A stretch of DNA of 64,000 nucleotides from Oscillospiraceae bacterium (GTDB lineage Bacteria > Bacillota > Clostridia > Oscillospirales > Ruminococcaceae). The DNA lies in assembly GCA_018380115.1 (NCBI GenBank), contig JAGZUF010000003.1, positions 62,001 to 126,000 on the forward strand. Reading direction: 5' to 3'. Both the position numbers and the translations under genes were made by a program. Of the stretch, positions 8,853-18,675 are shown piece by piece. The notes beneath the pieces are model-generated. The model was not told where the DNA came from and ran no database searches. It saw only the letters and a program-made list of their open reading frames with translations. Every line of letters starts with the position of its first letter. The stretch's first letter is position 1.

Positions 8853-9425
8853 ATGCAAACCATAGACCTTGGCAATATCACCATTGGCGGTGACGCCCCG
8901 CAGCAGCCGCCCATGGCCCCCGAGCTGCCCTGTCTGGAAGAAGAAAAGCTTCCGGCAAATGAATGCCCGCAGCCTGCGCCTGAGGCCCAGCCCTGCGCAC
9001 AGGAGGCGCCAGCGCCCGAAAGCGCATCGGCCATCCTGTCTTCCAAAATTGCCGGCGGCATCTGCTTCAACAGCTGCGAGACCTATAAATCAGCCGAGAT
9101 AGGCTGTGTGCCGCCGGACGGCCAGGGCCGCATTCTGGACCTCTCCTTCACGCTTCGCGGCGTATGCCCCAACTGCCGCATCGCCGTTTGTGTGGCGCTG
9201 TATGAAGTGGACAGCTGCGGCTGCGAAACGCCATGCGGCATGAAAATGTTCGCCGTAGGCCCCACCTCCTGCAGCCGCTGCGCGGATATCCCCGTAAGCG
9301 GCCTGCGCTTTATCCTTCCGGAGAATATCACCGGCGAGGGCGCTTCTTGCTGCCGCCGCCGCTGCATCAACGTCAAGATCATGACGAACTATATTGATTT
9401 TGGGGAATCGTCCTGCCATTTCTGA
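8853..9425 (+). CDS. Cysteine-rich protein of unknown function
   Basis: A 190-residue protein with a strong AAAGGAGG site. The first 60 residues are rich in Pro, Glu and Ala and probably disordered; the remaining 130 contain about 18 cysteines, several paired (CPNC, CGC, CSRC, CC), in a beta-rich pattern. No signal peptide or membrane segment is seen. I do not recognise the family; Cys-rich proteins with an acidic Pro-rich arm occur among Clostridia spore-coat-like proteins, but that is only a suggestion. The next gene, a membrane protein with Cys pairs at its loops and end, is co-directional and 96 bp away. Confidence 0.65.
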   Translation: MQTIDLGNITIGGDAPQQPPMAPELPCLEEEKLPANECPQPAPEAQPCAQEAPAPESASAILSSKIAGGICFNSCETYKSAEIGCVPPDGQGRILDLSFTLRGVCPNCRIAVCVALYEVDSCGCETPCGMKMFAVGPTSCSRCADIPVSGLRFILPENITGEGASCCRRRCINVKIMTNYIDFGESSCHF

Positions 9426-9521
9426 CCTTCCCACCCGGTTTTCACCGCGGCCGCAATGCGCCTGTTGATATGCACAGATGCGGCTAATTTGCATCAACCT
9501 TGATAAAAAGGAGCTACCCCT

Positions 9522-9947
9522 ATGTGTAACAAAAAATGGTATGATATTGTAACCGTCATCGTCAGTGTGCTTGTGGGCGCCGCTGCCGTGGCTTACAGCA
9601 TCGAATTCGGCTTCACCGCATATATCACGCCGCGCCTTGCCATTGTATTCGGCTCATTGGCGCTGCTTTTGCTCACGTTTGCCTCGTGCAGCCTGCTGCG
9701 GCAGGACAGCGCCTATAATTCCTGCCTGTGCGGCTGCGGGCACAAGCTGCTTCTTACCGCTATTGCGCTTCTTGTGGTCGCCACAGTGACACTCATCGCG
9801 CTGGAAACAGGCAATGACAATATCCTTCGCTATATTCTTGCCTTCCTGCTGGGTGCGCTGATGAGCGGCACGGCCTTTACCGTTACCGGCCTGCTTTCCT
9901 GCCTGGTTGAAGCGGGCTGCCCCCGCTGCGGCTGCGGGCAGAAATGA
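9522..9947 (+). CDS. Four-helix membrane protein with cysteine motifs
   Basis: A 141-residue protein with four predicted helices (about residues 8-28, 35-57, 75-95 and 103-128). Cysteines cluster at the loop after helix 2 (CSLLRQ...CLCGCGHK) and at the C-terminus (CPRCGCGQK), so both groups would lie on the same membrane side. AAAAGGAG lies upstream of the ATG and a strong terminator follows at 9984-10014. Transcribed with the preceding Cys-rich gene, with which it may interact. No family recognised. Confidence 0.65.
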   Translation: MCNKKWYDIVTVIVSVLVGAAAVAYSIEFGFTAYITPRLAIVFGSLALLLLTFASCSLLRQDSAYNSCLCGCGHKLLLTAIALLVVATVTLIALETGNDNILRYILAFLLGALMSGTAFTVTGLLSCLVEAGCPRCGCGQK

Positions 9948-9983
9948 CCCTCTGCCCCACGCCGGGCCCGATGGTACAATGCA

Positions 9984-10014
9984 AAAAACGGCATGGCAAA
10001 ACCATGCCGTTTTT
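9984..10014 (+). terminator. Rho-independent terminator
   Basis: AACGGCATGG and CCATGCCGTT pair around CAAAA, with A-rich 5' and T-rich 3' flanks. It follows the stop at 9947 and ends the two-gene plus-strand unit. Confidence 0.85.
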
Positions 10015-10027
10015 CATTTTTTTGCTT

Positions 10028-10270
10028 TAGCGAAACGACAACCCGCGGCTGTACCGGGTAGAGTAAAAGGCTTTCACTGTCAGTTTCGAGCGAAGCGAGA
10101 TGATATTCAATACTAAAAGGATACAGCATATAGGAAGAAGCCCGTTTACGGGAGGCGGGGCAGGTGATGCAGGAGACAGCGTATTCCGTGCCTCTTGAGA
10201 GGCTTGCCGGCAGTACACCCTTTCAGGGCTTACGCAAGCCCCAAGCTTTGCCGGGGGCCTGACTTGAAAG
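10028..10270 (+). repeat. Dispersed intergenic repeat, copy A
   Basis: A non-coding stretch starting AGCGAAACGACA that aligns along its length with 29502-29790 and, less well, with the complement of 38943-39185 and with 28536-28705. Shared landmarks are the block after GAGAGGCTTGCCGGCAGTA, CAGGGCTTACGCAAGCC and CCGGGGGCCTGACT. Several inner segments are inverted repeats. The remaining bases to 10636 hold no gene I can support; 10271-10440 continues with GC-rich hairpins and may be a further part of the element. Confidence 0.75.
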
Positions 10271-10636
10271 CCACCGGCAAAGCCGGGGAGTGCCTGTGTA
10301 AAGATTTCGCTTCCATCAGGGCCAGACGGGCCGCCGGCAGCGACAGCCTGAAAACAGGCAAGCTTTCGCCAGGGCGGCAGGCCTCTCCTTTTCGGGCTGC
10401 GGAGCAAGGGCGGTGAGTGGAATAAATTTCGCCGTCTCTTTATCTTTATAAAGCATGCCCATGCTATGCCCTTCATCCCCTGCGGCCTGCCGCGCGTTTT
10501 ATGCTTTGGTTTGCTTTTCACTGTATCAGGGCCGCGCAAGACGGATGCGCCGCGCTCTTCGCAGCCTGCCGCCTATGTGCTGCGAGAGGCAAACAGGGCC
10601 GGCACCAGATATTCTGCGCCGCATATATGGTGTGCC

Positions 10637-11680
10637 TCAGCCGGCCGCATCCGCTTCGTATTCCCCCAGCAAAAAGCTGTCCAGCCTTTTGGCTTCGGCC
10701 TCAAAGTCGCACGCGATAAGCGACTCCTCCAGTGTGCCCGCCACCGTCCAGCTCTGCGCCTGATCCGGCACAGTCATCTGCTGGGCCTGGCTGCCCAGAA
10801 GCGCAGGCATTTTTAGAGCAAGCTGCCACAGTTCGCCATTGGTCAGGTTCGTTTCTATCATAGGCAGCACGTGGTTGGCAATAAGGTCTATTTTGGCAAG
10901 GCTCAGTGTGGCCACCTGGTCGGCAGCGGCCTGCATCACCTGCCGCTGGCGCTCTACCCGTGCCCAGTCACTGTCCAGATGACGGATGCGCGCATACACC
11001 AGGGCCGTGGGCCCGTCCAGCCTTGCCTCGCCTGCAGACCATTTTTCCTCACCGGCAATGCTGTTCATATAATCGGCCTCTTCCTGGCTCATCTCTACCA
11101 CCACGCCGCCAATATCCGTTACGAAAGCTTCAAACACAGAGAAATCAATTTTGACATAGCGGCTCACGTCCACCTTGTAATATTCCTGCAGCGTTTTCAA
11201 AAGAAGCTCCGGGCCGCCGTATGCATAGGTATGCGTCAGCCAGTCGTCGCCCACATTGGGGATGGACACACCCACGCCCCGCTCAAAGGAAACCAGCTTC
11301 CATGTATTTTCGCGGCTGTTGACAGAGACAAGCATCATGCTGTCCGCGCGTGCTGTCTGCCCTTCTTCCCGTTCGTCAGAGCCGATGATAAGGATATTCG
11401 TGATATCGCCGTGCACATTCACGTCTCCCTGGGGCGGCTCTATGGTACCGCCGTTCTCCATCACATCAATATCATCCAGATCAAGGCCGCTGAAAGAGAG
11501 CATTCCATCTTCGGCCCCGCTGCTCCCGGCGCTTGCTGAGGCCGCGGCCGGGCGGCTGATAAGCGCCATTTTACTGTTGATATACAGCGCGGCCGCAGCC
11601 GCCAGTGCAAAAAGCAGCACACACACGGCAATCGCTGCAGCCAGAAGCCTCTTTTTTGCTTTTGACATTTCCTTCCTCAT
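10637..11680 (-). CDS. LytR-CpsA-Psr (LCP) family cell-wall ligase
   Basis: LCP enzymes move undecaprenyl-linked polymers such as teichoic acids onto peptidoglycan outside the membrane. The 347-residue protein has a short basic cytoplasmic N-terminus, one signal-anchor helix (about residues 9-30), a Ser/Asp-rich linker and the LCP domain with ITNILIIGSDEREEGQTARADSMML, the WLTHTYAYGGPELLLKTL segment and ARVERQRQVMQAA; these hold the conserved Arg and Asp residues that bind the pyrophosphate. The ATG at 11680 is preceded by AAGGAG at a good distance. It stands alone with its own promoter at 11730-11757. Confidence 0.88.
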   Translation of the reverse strand: MRKEMSKAKKRLLAAAIAVCVLLFALAAAAALYINSKMALISRPAAASASAGSSGAEDGMLSFSGLDLDDIDVMENGGTIEPPQGDVNVHGDITNILIIGSDEREEGQTARADSMMLVSVNSRENTWKLVSFERGVGVSIPNVGDDWLTHTYAYGGPELLLKTLQEYYKVDVSRYVKIDFSVFEAFVTDIGGVVVEMSQEEADYMNSIAGEEKWSAGEARLDGPTALVYARIRHLDSDWARVERQRQVMQAAADQVATLSLAKIDLIANHVLPMIETNLTNGELWQLALKMPALLGSQAQQMTVPDQAQSWTVAGTLEESLIACDFEAEAKRLDSFLLGEYEADAAG

Positions 11681-11729
11681 GCGGCTCTCCTTCCGTGCAG
11701 GAATATGGGGCAGGCTTGCGCCTTTCTTC

Positions 11730-11757
11730 ATTATAGAAAAAACACGCAAAAAAACAA
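11730..11757 (-). promoter_or_regulatory. Predicted sigma-A promoter for the LCP gene
   Basis: On the minus strand TTGTTT (11752-11757) is followed after 16 bp of T-rich spacer by a perfect TATAAT (11730-11735), about 50 nt before the start codon. Confidence 0.7.
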
Positions 11758-11769
11758 TTTCCGATTCGT

Positions 11770-12200
11770 GAAAGCTCTGTGAAAATATGTGTACCCCGCA
11801 AAGTGATGCCTCCGGCCAAGTCAACCAGGGCCGCCGGAGGCCTATGAAAGCAGCCCCTTCCATCGGGTCTCCCACAAAAGCATCAAATGCCCATAGCTTT
11901 GCATCTCCGCCCGTTTATGAACAGCTTCCGTCCCATCATCACTCCATCCTTTATTGCACTTTTCGCCTATGCTTGAAGCGTCAGCCTTTTCGCTCTATCC
12001 GGCTTGGTCGCGCGCCCTGTTTTTATGCAGGTGCACAAAACAGGGTGCACGCACGCAGAAAAGTCTCTGCGCGCGAGCACCCCATTTTAAGCGCCGCCGC
12101 GCTTGCAGCAGCGTGTAAAGCCATCCTCCATGCCTCCAGAGTATAGGGATTTCAGGTTGAAAAGCATTTGTGCTTTACAGCCTACTTTCCGACAGCATAT
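11770..12200. other. Intergenic region between the LCP gene and polC
   Basis: About 430 bp with no gene I can support. A hairpin with arms GCCTCCGGC and GCCGGAGGC spans about 11806-11840 but lacks a T-run. The minus strand of roughly 11850-12000 shows very faint similarity to the dispersed repeat family. No terminator for polC is obvious. Confidence 0.4.
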
Positions 12201-15200
12201 TCAGAAAAACGAGACCTGGCTTGTTTTAGGCAAATCGCCCAGCGCGCCGATTTCGGCCAGAAGGTCCATAACAGTGCTGGAGGCCCCGCAGGCCGTTTGC
12301 AGCTCTTCGGCAGAAATATACTGCTCACCGCTCATCGTGGCCTCCTCCAGCGCGGTAGCCACGGCGTCTCCCAATCCCTTCAGGGCCATAAACGGCAGGC
12401 GTATCTTCCCGTCTTCAATGACGTAGGTCTTCGCACGGCTCTTGCCGATGCGCACGGGCAAAAACTCGTAGCCGCGCTGAAGCATCTCGTTCACAATTTG
12501 CAGCGAGGCCAGCATGTCCTCGTCTTTGGCCGTCTTTTCCTCCTTGGGGCGCTGCTCTATCTCCTTCATGTGCTGAAGGGCCACCTTCACACCGCCCACT
12601 GCGGCCTCGTAGTCGATATCCTCGCCGCGCACCGTGAAGTAAGTGGCATAGAAGGCCAGCGGATGATAAACCTTGAACCACATCAGCCGGATGGCCGCAA
12701 TAAGGTATGCCACGGCATGCGCCTTGGGGAACATGTACTTTATCTTTTTGCAGCTGTCGAGGTACCACTCCGGCACATCGTGCTGGCGCAGCATGTCCTC
12801 CACGCCCTCCGGGAAACCGCCCTTGGCCACCTTGCCCTTTCGCGTCAGCTCCATAATGGTGAACGCCTGCTTCGGCTCCACATTTTTATGCAGCAGATAT
12901 GTCATGATGGAGTCGCGCGTGCCTATTACGTCGGAAATGGTGCACACGCCGTCGCGGATCAAATCCTGCGCGTTGCCGTTCCACACATCCGTACCGTGCG
13001 ACAGGCCGGATATCTGTATCAGGTCACCAAAGCTTTTGGGCTGCGCCTCAATAAGCATGTTGCGCACGAAGCGGGTGCCCAGCTCCGGAATGCCGAATGT
13101 ACCCGTCTCGCTGCCTATCTGCTCCGGGGTAACGCCCAGTGCCTTGGTAGAGACAAGAAGAGATATCACCTGTTCATCGTTCATAGGCACATCGGCCATT
13201 TTGATACCCGTCATGTCCTCCAGATATTTGTACATGGTGGGCACGTCGTGGCCCAGCTCGTCCAGCTTTAGAATGGTATCGTGCAGGTATTTGAATTCAA
13301 AATGTGTGGTGATAACGCCTTTTTCCTTGTCATCAGCCGGGTGCTGCACAGGGCAGAAATCGTATACATCGTGGTCGCTGGGCACCACCACCATGCCGCC
13401 CGGGTGCTGGCCTGTGGTGCGCTTTACACCCACACAGCCCTGCACAAGGCGGTTTTCCTCCGCACGGTTCACCGTGCGGCCCCGCTCCTCCAGATATTTC
13501 TTTACATAGCCGTAGGCCGTTTTATCCTGCAGGCCCGATATCGTGCCCGCCTTGAACACATGGTCCTTGCCGAAAATATCCTCTGTGTAGCGGTGGATGC
13601 GGCTTTGCACGTCGCCGGAAAAGTTCAGGTCGATATCCGGCTCCTTGTCGCCGTCAAAGCCAAGGAACGTCTCGAAGGGAATATCGTGGCCGTCCACGAT
13701 AAGCTTTTCCCCGCATTGCGGGCACACCCTGTCCGGCAGATCGAAGCCGTCCGCCACAGAGCCGTCCGTATAAAACTTGCTCCACTTGCACTTCGGGCAC
13801 AAGTAATGCGGCGGCAGGCTGTTCACCTCGGAAATGCCGGAAAAATGCGCCACGGCAGAGGAACCCACCGAGCCGCGCGAGCCCACCAGATAGCCGTACT
13901 CCTCGCTTTTCAGCACCAGCTTCTGGGCAATAACATACAGCACGGCAAAGCCGTGCTTGATGATGGAATCCAGCTCGCGCGTCAGGCGCTTTTCCACAAG
14001 CTCCGGCAGCGGGTCGCCATATCGCTGCTTCGCATTGCGCATGGTGTCTTCGCGCAGCGTCACGTCCGCGCCTTCAATAGTGGGCGTATACAGCCCTTTG
14101 GGAATAGCGCGCACATCGGCGTCTATCATGCCGGCTATTTTATTCGGGTTTTCAATAACAATTTCGCGCGCTTTCTCTTTGGGCAGATAACTGAACTCGC
14201 GCAGCATATCGTTCGTATCGCGGAAATACAGCGGCGCCTGGTTATCTGCGTCCTGAAAGCCGTTGCCCGCCTGAAGCACTGCGCGGTACACTGCGTCCTC
14301 CGGGTTCAGGAAATGCACATCGCCCGTAGCCACCACCATTTTGTTCAGCTTTTCGCCAAGGCGCAGCACGGTTCTATTGAACTCCTGTATCTGCTCAATG
14401 CCGTCCACAATGTGTTCGCGCACCATGTATTCGTTGTTGCCCACAGGCTGAACTTCCAGATAGTCGTAATAGGAGGCAATGGCGCACAGTTCTTCAAAGC
14501 TGCGGCCCTCCACGATGGCCCGGTACAGCTCGCCCGCCTCGCAGGCCGAGCCCAGAAGGAGCCCCTCCCTGTATTTATTCAAAAGGCTGCGCGGCACGCG
14601 CGGCACCTTGAAAAAGTGCTCGATATGCGCCTCGCTCACAATTTTATACAGGTTTTTCAGCCCCGTTTTGTTTTTCACCAGAATGATGAGATGAAAATTT
14701 TTCTTGGAAAGCCCGCGCGCGCCCCCAAGGCCCGTGTTTATGCCCTGCACCTCCTGCACGCCGCGCAGGGAAAGGTCCTCCACCATTTTTACAAATATCT
14801 GCGCAAGGGCGCGCGCATCATCGCAGGCGCGGTGGTGCTCAAAGGGAGGTATCTCAAGATATTTGCCTATGGTGTCCAGCTTATAATTGCGCAGGCCAAT
14901 ATACAGCGACTGCGCCAGAGGCAGCGTATCGATATAAGTGTGCCGGAACTCAATGCCATAGCGCTCGCATACGGCTTTGATAAAGCGGATATCGAAGCCG
15001 TGCGCATTGTGCGCCACTAGAACGCGGCCATCTACAAAGCGCAGAAAATCCCGCACGGCCTGCTCCTGGCCGGGGGCGTCCTTCACCATATCGTCGGTGA
15101 TGCCGGTGAGCTTGGTGATATTTTCCGGGATATGTACACCGGGGTTTGCAAAGCTGTTGTAGCTTTCACCTATCTCACCGTTTTCCACCACCACCGCGCC

Positions 15201-16481
15201 TATCTCGGTAATGGCGCAGTCCTGCGGGGAAAGGCCTGTGGTCTCCAAATCGAACACCACGAACGAGCCCTGCATGGGCACAGCCTGCCCGCCGTACACC
15301 ACCGGCACCATATCGTCCACAAAATAGGCCTCGCAGCCATAGATGAGCTTGAAATCCGGGTCTTTTTTGTGAATGTCGTCTACCGCCAGCATCGCCTCCG
15401 GGAAGCCCTGCACCACGCCGTGGTCTGTAATGGCAATGGCGCGGTGCCCCATGCGGTGCGCCATTTTTACGGCTGCCGCCGGGTCGCAGAAACCGTCCAT
15501 GCTGCTGAGCTTCGTATGCAGGTGCAGCTCTACGCGCTTTTCCCCTTCGGCATCGTCCGTGCGCTGCTTGCGCGCCGTTTTCAATATGTCGTCCGGCATG
15601 ATGACATAATCCCGTTCAAAACGGTCGTATTCACAGCGCCCGCGTATTACGAGCGTATCGCCCTTTTTCAATTCGTCCAGCCTGTCGCTGTTCTCATTCT
15701 GCTGCAGCCGCAGCTTTACATTGATAGAGCCGGTGTAATCTGTGATAGAAATGGAATACATTTTGTAATAATTCCCTTTCAATTCTGTGGCGAACACATC
15801 GCCCCATACCGTTACCTTGCCTGCGTCCTGCCCCATCTCCTGCAGAGGGGTGGGCTTGTCCGGCTTGAATACATGCCCATAGACCACCTGTGTAGGTACA
15901 TCCTCCAGAGCAAGGCCGGGCACCTGCAAAGCGGGAAGGTCTTTTTTCGCCTTGAATACCTTTACCGGTGTTTTCTCCAGCATTTTCTTTTCCAGCTCGT
16001 GTGCATCTATCATTTCCTCACAGGAAAAATATACTTCCGGCGTGCACCCAGTAGCCTGCGCAATTTTTTCCGCCAGCTTTTTGTCAAACGCAAGCTGGCG
16101 CAGAATCGTCTCGCCGTTGCGCAGGGTGAGCAGGACGCGCTCGCCCTCCAGCCTTGCCTCGGCGCCGTCAAAAAAGCCGTTGATCGGCACGCCCTCGTCC
16201 TTCAGTTCCTGTACAAGGTCCAGCACGGCCTGCGGCGTAAGCGACGTATACGGAAACAGGCCCCTCACCCGAAGCGAGAAGCCTTTGAACAGCGGTGCCA
16301 GAGAAAGCGCCAGCCTGTCACATGCCGTGCGAGGCGCGGGCGCCGCGGCGCTGTATATGACAGTGATAAGCCGGCGGTTTCTGTCCGCCAGCACCTTGTC
16401 TACCACCGCACCGCCGAAGGCGCTGCGAAATTCCGCGTCCTCGGCAAACTGCGGCCACAAATCTGTCAAAAGAGGTTTCAT
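12201..16481 (-). CDS. polC: DNA polymerase III alpha subunit, Gram-positive type PolC
   Basis: The replicative polymerase of Firmicutes with built-in proofreading. The 1426-residue protein shows, in order, the N-terminal domain, an OB fold (GKVTVWGDVFATE, about residue 220), the PHP domain (VELHLHTKLSSMDG, about 310), the DEDD exonuclease inserted into it (FVVFDLETTGLSP, then VLVAHNAHGFD and HRACDDARAL), the PHP remainder, the Cys4 zinc site (CPKCKW and CPQCGEK) and the catalytic core with PDIDLNFSGD. Length is typical. The ATG at 16481 overlaps the ispG stop as ATGA, so it is coupled to ispG; an upstream extension of the frame is only ispG in another phase. Confidence 0.97.
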   Translation of the reverse strand: MKPLLTDLWPQFAEDAEFRSAFGGAVVDKVLADRNRRLITVIYSAAAPAPRTACDRLALSLAPLFKGFSLRVRGLFPYTSLTPQAVLDLVQELKDEGVPINGFFDGAEARLEGERVLLTLRNGETILRQLAFDKKLAEKIAQATGCTPEVYFSCEEMIDAHELEKKMLEKTPVKVFKAKKDLPALQVPGLALEDVPTQVVYGHVFKPDKPTPLQEMGQDAGKVTVWGDVFATELKGNYYKMYSISITDYTGSINVKLRLQQNENSDRLDELKKGDTLVIRGRCEYDRFERDYVIMPDDILKTARKQRTDDAEGEKRVELHLHTKLSSMDGFCDPAAAVKMAHRMGHRAIAITDHGVVQGFPEAMLAVDDIHKKDPDFKLIYGCEAYFVDDMVPVVYGGQAVPMQGSFVVFDLETTGLSPQDCAITEIGAVVVENGEIGESYNSFANPGVHIPENITKLTGITDDMVKDAPGQEQAVRDFLRFVDGRVLVAHNAHGFDIRFIKAVCERYGIEFRHTYIDTLPLAQSLYIGLRNYKLDTIGKYLEIPPFEHHRACDDARALAQIFVKMVEDLSLRGVQEVQGINTGLGGARGLSKKNFHLIILVKNKTGLKNLYKIVSEAHIEHFFKVPRVPRSLLNKYREGLLLGSACEAGELYRAIVEGRSFEELCAIASYYDYLEVQPVGNNEYMVREHIVDGIEQIQEFNRTVLRLGEKLNKMVVATGDVHFLNPEDAVYRAVLQAGNGFQDADNQAPLYFRDTNDMLREFSYLPKEKAREIVIENPNKIAGMIDADVRAIPKGLYTPTIEGADVTLREDTMRNAKQRYGDPLPELVEKRLTRELDSIIKHGFAVLYVIAQKLVLKSEEYGYLVGSRGSVGSSAVAHFSGISEVNSLPPHYLCPKCKWSKFYTDGSVADGFDLPDRVCPQCGEKLIVDGHDIPFETFLGFDGDKEPDIDLNFSGDVQSRIHRYTEDIFGKDHVFKAGTISGLQDKTAYGYVKKYLEERGRTVNRAEENRLVQGCVGVKRTTGQHPGGMVVVPSDHDVYDFCPVQHPADDKEKGVITTHFEFKYLHDTILKLDELGHDVPTMYKYLEDMTGIKMADVPMNDEQVISLLVSTKALGVTPEQIGSETGTFGIPELGTRFVRNMLIEAQPKSFGDLIQISGLSHGTDVWNGNAQDLIRDGVCTISDVIGTRDSIMTYLLHKNVEPKQAFTIMELTRKGKVAKGGFPEGVEDMLRQHDVPEWYLDSCKKIKYMFPKAHAVAYLIAAIRLMWFKVYHPLAFYATYFTVRGEDIDYEAAVGGVKVALQHMKEIEQRPKEEKTAKDEDMLASLQIVNEMLQRGYEFLPVRIGKSRAKTYVIEDGKIRLPFMALKGLGDAVATALEEATMSGEQYISAEELQTACGASSTVMDLLAEIGALGDLPKTSQVSFF

Positions 16482-17542
16482 TTCGTCTGCTCCATCTGCT
16501 CGATTTCCCGGATAAGCTCGCCCACAATATCGCCGCGCAGCATACGCTTCTGCTGGCCCTTCACAAACAGCAGGGCGCAATCCCTGCCGCCCGCAATGCC
16601 GATATCCGCCTCTTTTGCCTCACCCGGGCCGTTCACCACACAGCCCATCACAGCTACCTTGATGCTGCGCGTACAGCCGCGCTCACGCAGGCGGCGCTCC
16701 ACTTCATTGGCGATGCCCGCCACATCAATGTTGGTGCGCCCGCAGGTGGGGCAGCTGACGATTTCAGGCCCGGCCACCGGGTAGCCAGCCGCGCGCAGGA
16801 TATCATAACCTGCCAGCACTTCCTTTTCCGGCTCGTCTGTAAGCGAAACGCGCAGCGTGTCGCCAATGCCCTCCATCAGAAGCCCACCGATGCCCATAGC
16901 CGATTTGATAAGCCCCATCCGATAAGTGCCCGCCTCGGTGACGCCGATATGTAGCGGGTAACTGCACTGCGTGCTCAGCAGGCGGTAGGCCTGCATCATC
17001 ACCGGCACATTGGAGGATTTGATGGAAATGACGATATCGCTGAAATCGTGTTTTTCCAGCAGGGCCACATGGTAAAGGGCGCTTTCACACAGCGCCTCGG
17101 GTGTGACGCCGCCGTGCTTTGCCAGAATATTCTTTTCCAAACTGCCGCCATTCACACCGATGCGGATGGGAATGCCCCTTTTGCGGCAGGCGTCGGCCAC
17201 CTCACGCACATGCACATCGCTGCCGATATTGCCGGGGTTAATCCGTATTTTATCCACCCCTGCCTCGGCACAGGCCAGCGCGGCCTTATAATCAAAATGG
17301 ATATCCGCCACAATTGGCGTGGATACAGCCTCTTTCAGCGCCGTGACAACACGCGCATGCGCCGGCGTGGGCACTGTTACGCGCACCATCTGGCAGCCCG
17401 CGGCCTGAAGCCTCTGCGCCTGTGCCACGTTGGCGGGTATGTCATCCGCTTTTGCATTCAGCATGCTCTGCACCAGCACAGGCGCACCGCCGCCCAGGAC
17501 AAGGCCGCCCACACGGACGGCCTTTGTAATCTTTCTCTCCAT
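16478..17542 (-). CDS. ispG: 4-hydroxy-3-methylbut-2-en-1-yl diphosphate synthase IspG
   Basis: IspG is the [4Fe-4S] enzyme that converts MEcPP to HMBPP, the penultimate step of the MEP isoprenoid pathway. The 354-residue protein has the TIM-barrel start (VQSMLNAKADD, DIHFDYKAAL, INPGNIG) and the cluster cysteines in SCPTCGRTN and MGCVVNGPGEA. MERKITKAVRVGG at 17542 is taken as the start; the reading frame extends 17 codons further into the rseP stop region. Coupled downstream to polC. Confidence 0.95.
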   Translation of the reverse strand: MERKITKAVRVGGLVLGGGAPVLVQSMLNAKADDIPANVAQAQRLQAAGCQMVRVTVPTPAHARVVTALKEAVSTPIVADIHFDYKAALACAEAGVDKIRINPGNIGSDVHVREVADACRKRGIPIRIGVNGGSLEKNILAKHGGVTPEALCESALYHVALLEKHDFSDIVISIKSSNVPVMMQAYRLLSTQCSYPLHIGVTEAGTYRMGLIKSAMGIGGLLMEGIGDTLRVSLTDEPEKEVLAGYDILRAAGYPVAGPEIVSCPTCGRTNIDVAGIANEVERRLRERGCTRSIKVAVMGCVVNGPGEAKEADIGIAGGRDCALLFVKGQQKRMLRGDIVGELIREIEQMEQTK

Positions 17543-17585
17543 GGCTTTCTTATTCCCCTTTTCCTTTTCCGGCCAGTGCGGAATG

Positions 17586-18638
17586 TCACGCAATCAGGCG
17601 CGTCACATCATTGAAGGTAGCAAACAGCATCAGCCCAATCAGCAAAATGAACCCTGCCGCATTCACTGCAATTTCAAACTTCTGCGGCACGGGCTTGCGG
17701 CGCACAGCCTCCAAAATCAAGAACACCAGCCGCCCGCCGTCCAGCGCAGGCACAGGCAGAAGGTTGAACACGCCCAGGTTCACCGTAATGAGCGCCACCA
17801 AAAGCAGAAGGGATTCCACCCCCATGGTGGACACCTGGCCTATCGTCTGCACAATGCCCACCGGGCCGGAAAGATCCGTTACCGGGATGCGGCCGGTGAC
17901 AAGGTCTGCAAAGCTCAGCACCACAAGGCGGGCATAAGACATCGTCCAGGCGCCCGCCTCTTTCAGCACCGCCACCGGCGAAAGCGGCAGGCCGTACACA
18001 ATAAAATCAAGGCCGCTCTGCTGCTGGCCCTCCAGCGTATAGCTGTTGAAGCGGACATTTTCAAGCTCCACTGTCTTTCCGCCGCGCTCTACCGTGAGGT
18101 CCGCCGTGCCGTTTGCGGAACGGGCAAGCTCATAGCTGACATCGTTTGCGATATAGCAGCGCCTGCCGTTCACCGCCACGATAGTGTCGCCCTGCTGCAG
18201 GCCGCTTTGCTGAGAGGCCGCATTTTCCTGAAAGCCGTATACTGTACGGCTGACAATCTGCCCCTGAAGGCATACCACAATGAGCAGAACAATAAAGCCC
18301 AGCGCAAGGTTCATCACCGCGCCGGCAGCCGTAACGATGATGCGCTTCCACACGGCCGCGCGCTGAAAGGCCCGCGGTTCGTCGCTTTCTTCGTCTTCCC
18401 CTTCCATGCTCACATAGCCGCCGATGGGCAGCAGGCGCAGCGCATACAGCGTTTCGCCCTTCTGCCAGCCCCACAGCTTCGGCCCCATGCCGATGGAAAA
18501 CTCGTTTACTTTGATGCCGCTCCACTTCGCGGTGAGGAAATGGCCCAGTTCATGAATGAAGATGAGCGCGCCGAACACCACGATGGCGATCAGCAGTGTG
18601 GGGACGAACGAGACCGCCCCCTGCAGGAATTGCCCCAT
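17586..18638 (-). CDS. rseP: RIP metalloprotease RseP / site-2 protease
   Basis: An intramembrane zinc protease that cleaves anti-sigma factors and leftover signal peptides. In the 350-residue protein the zinc motif HELGHFLTAKW lies in the first helix (about residue 30), a single PDZ domain occupies about 155-235, and the second catalytic motif PVPALDGGRL lies in the penultimate helix near 310. Four membrane segments are visible. The start at 18638 (MGQFLQGA) has AGGCGGAA upstream. It sits between dxr and ispG, the usual Firmicutes arrangement. Confidence 0.94.
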   Translation of the reverse strand: MGQFLQGAVSFVPTLLIAIVVFGALIFIHELGHFLTAKWSGIKVNEFSIGMGPKLWGWQKGETLYALRLLPIGGYVSMEGEDEESDEPRAFQRAAVWKRIIVTAAGAVMNLALGFIVLLIVVCLQGQIVSRTVYGFQENAASQQSGLQQGDTIVAVNGRRCYIANDVSYELARSANGTADLTVERGGKTVELENVRFNSYTLEGQQQSGLDFIVYGLPLSPVAVLKEAGAWTMSYARLVVLSFADLVTGRIPVTDLSGPVGIVQTIGQVSTMGVESLLLLVALITVNLGVFNLLPVPALDGGRLVFLILEAVRRKPVPQKFEIAVNAAGFILLIGLMLFATFNDVTRLIA

Positions 18639-18675
18639 AATTTCCGCCTTTCCCCGCAATTTTGATTTTGGGATT

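Noticed and set aside
8645..9070. N-terminal extension of the ECF sigma factor
   Set aside because: The frame is open upstream of 8644, but it passes through the palindrome and the divergent gene and has no sigma-like sequence.
10027..10539. Minus-strand frames over repeat copies A and B that share a protein-like stretch (GACVSPE...YCRQASQ)
   Set aside because: The similarity follows from the DNA repeat itself; no ribosome site or family supports a protein.
11806..11840. GCCTCCGGC/GCCGGAGGC hairpin as a terminator of polC or the LCP gene
   Set aside because: It has no T-run in either direction and lies upstream of the LCP gene.
13281..16784. Two plus-strand frames of 579 and 550 codons
   Set aside because: Both are antisense to polC and ispG and show no domain or ribosome site.
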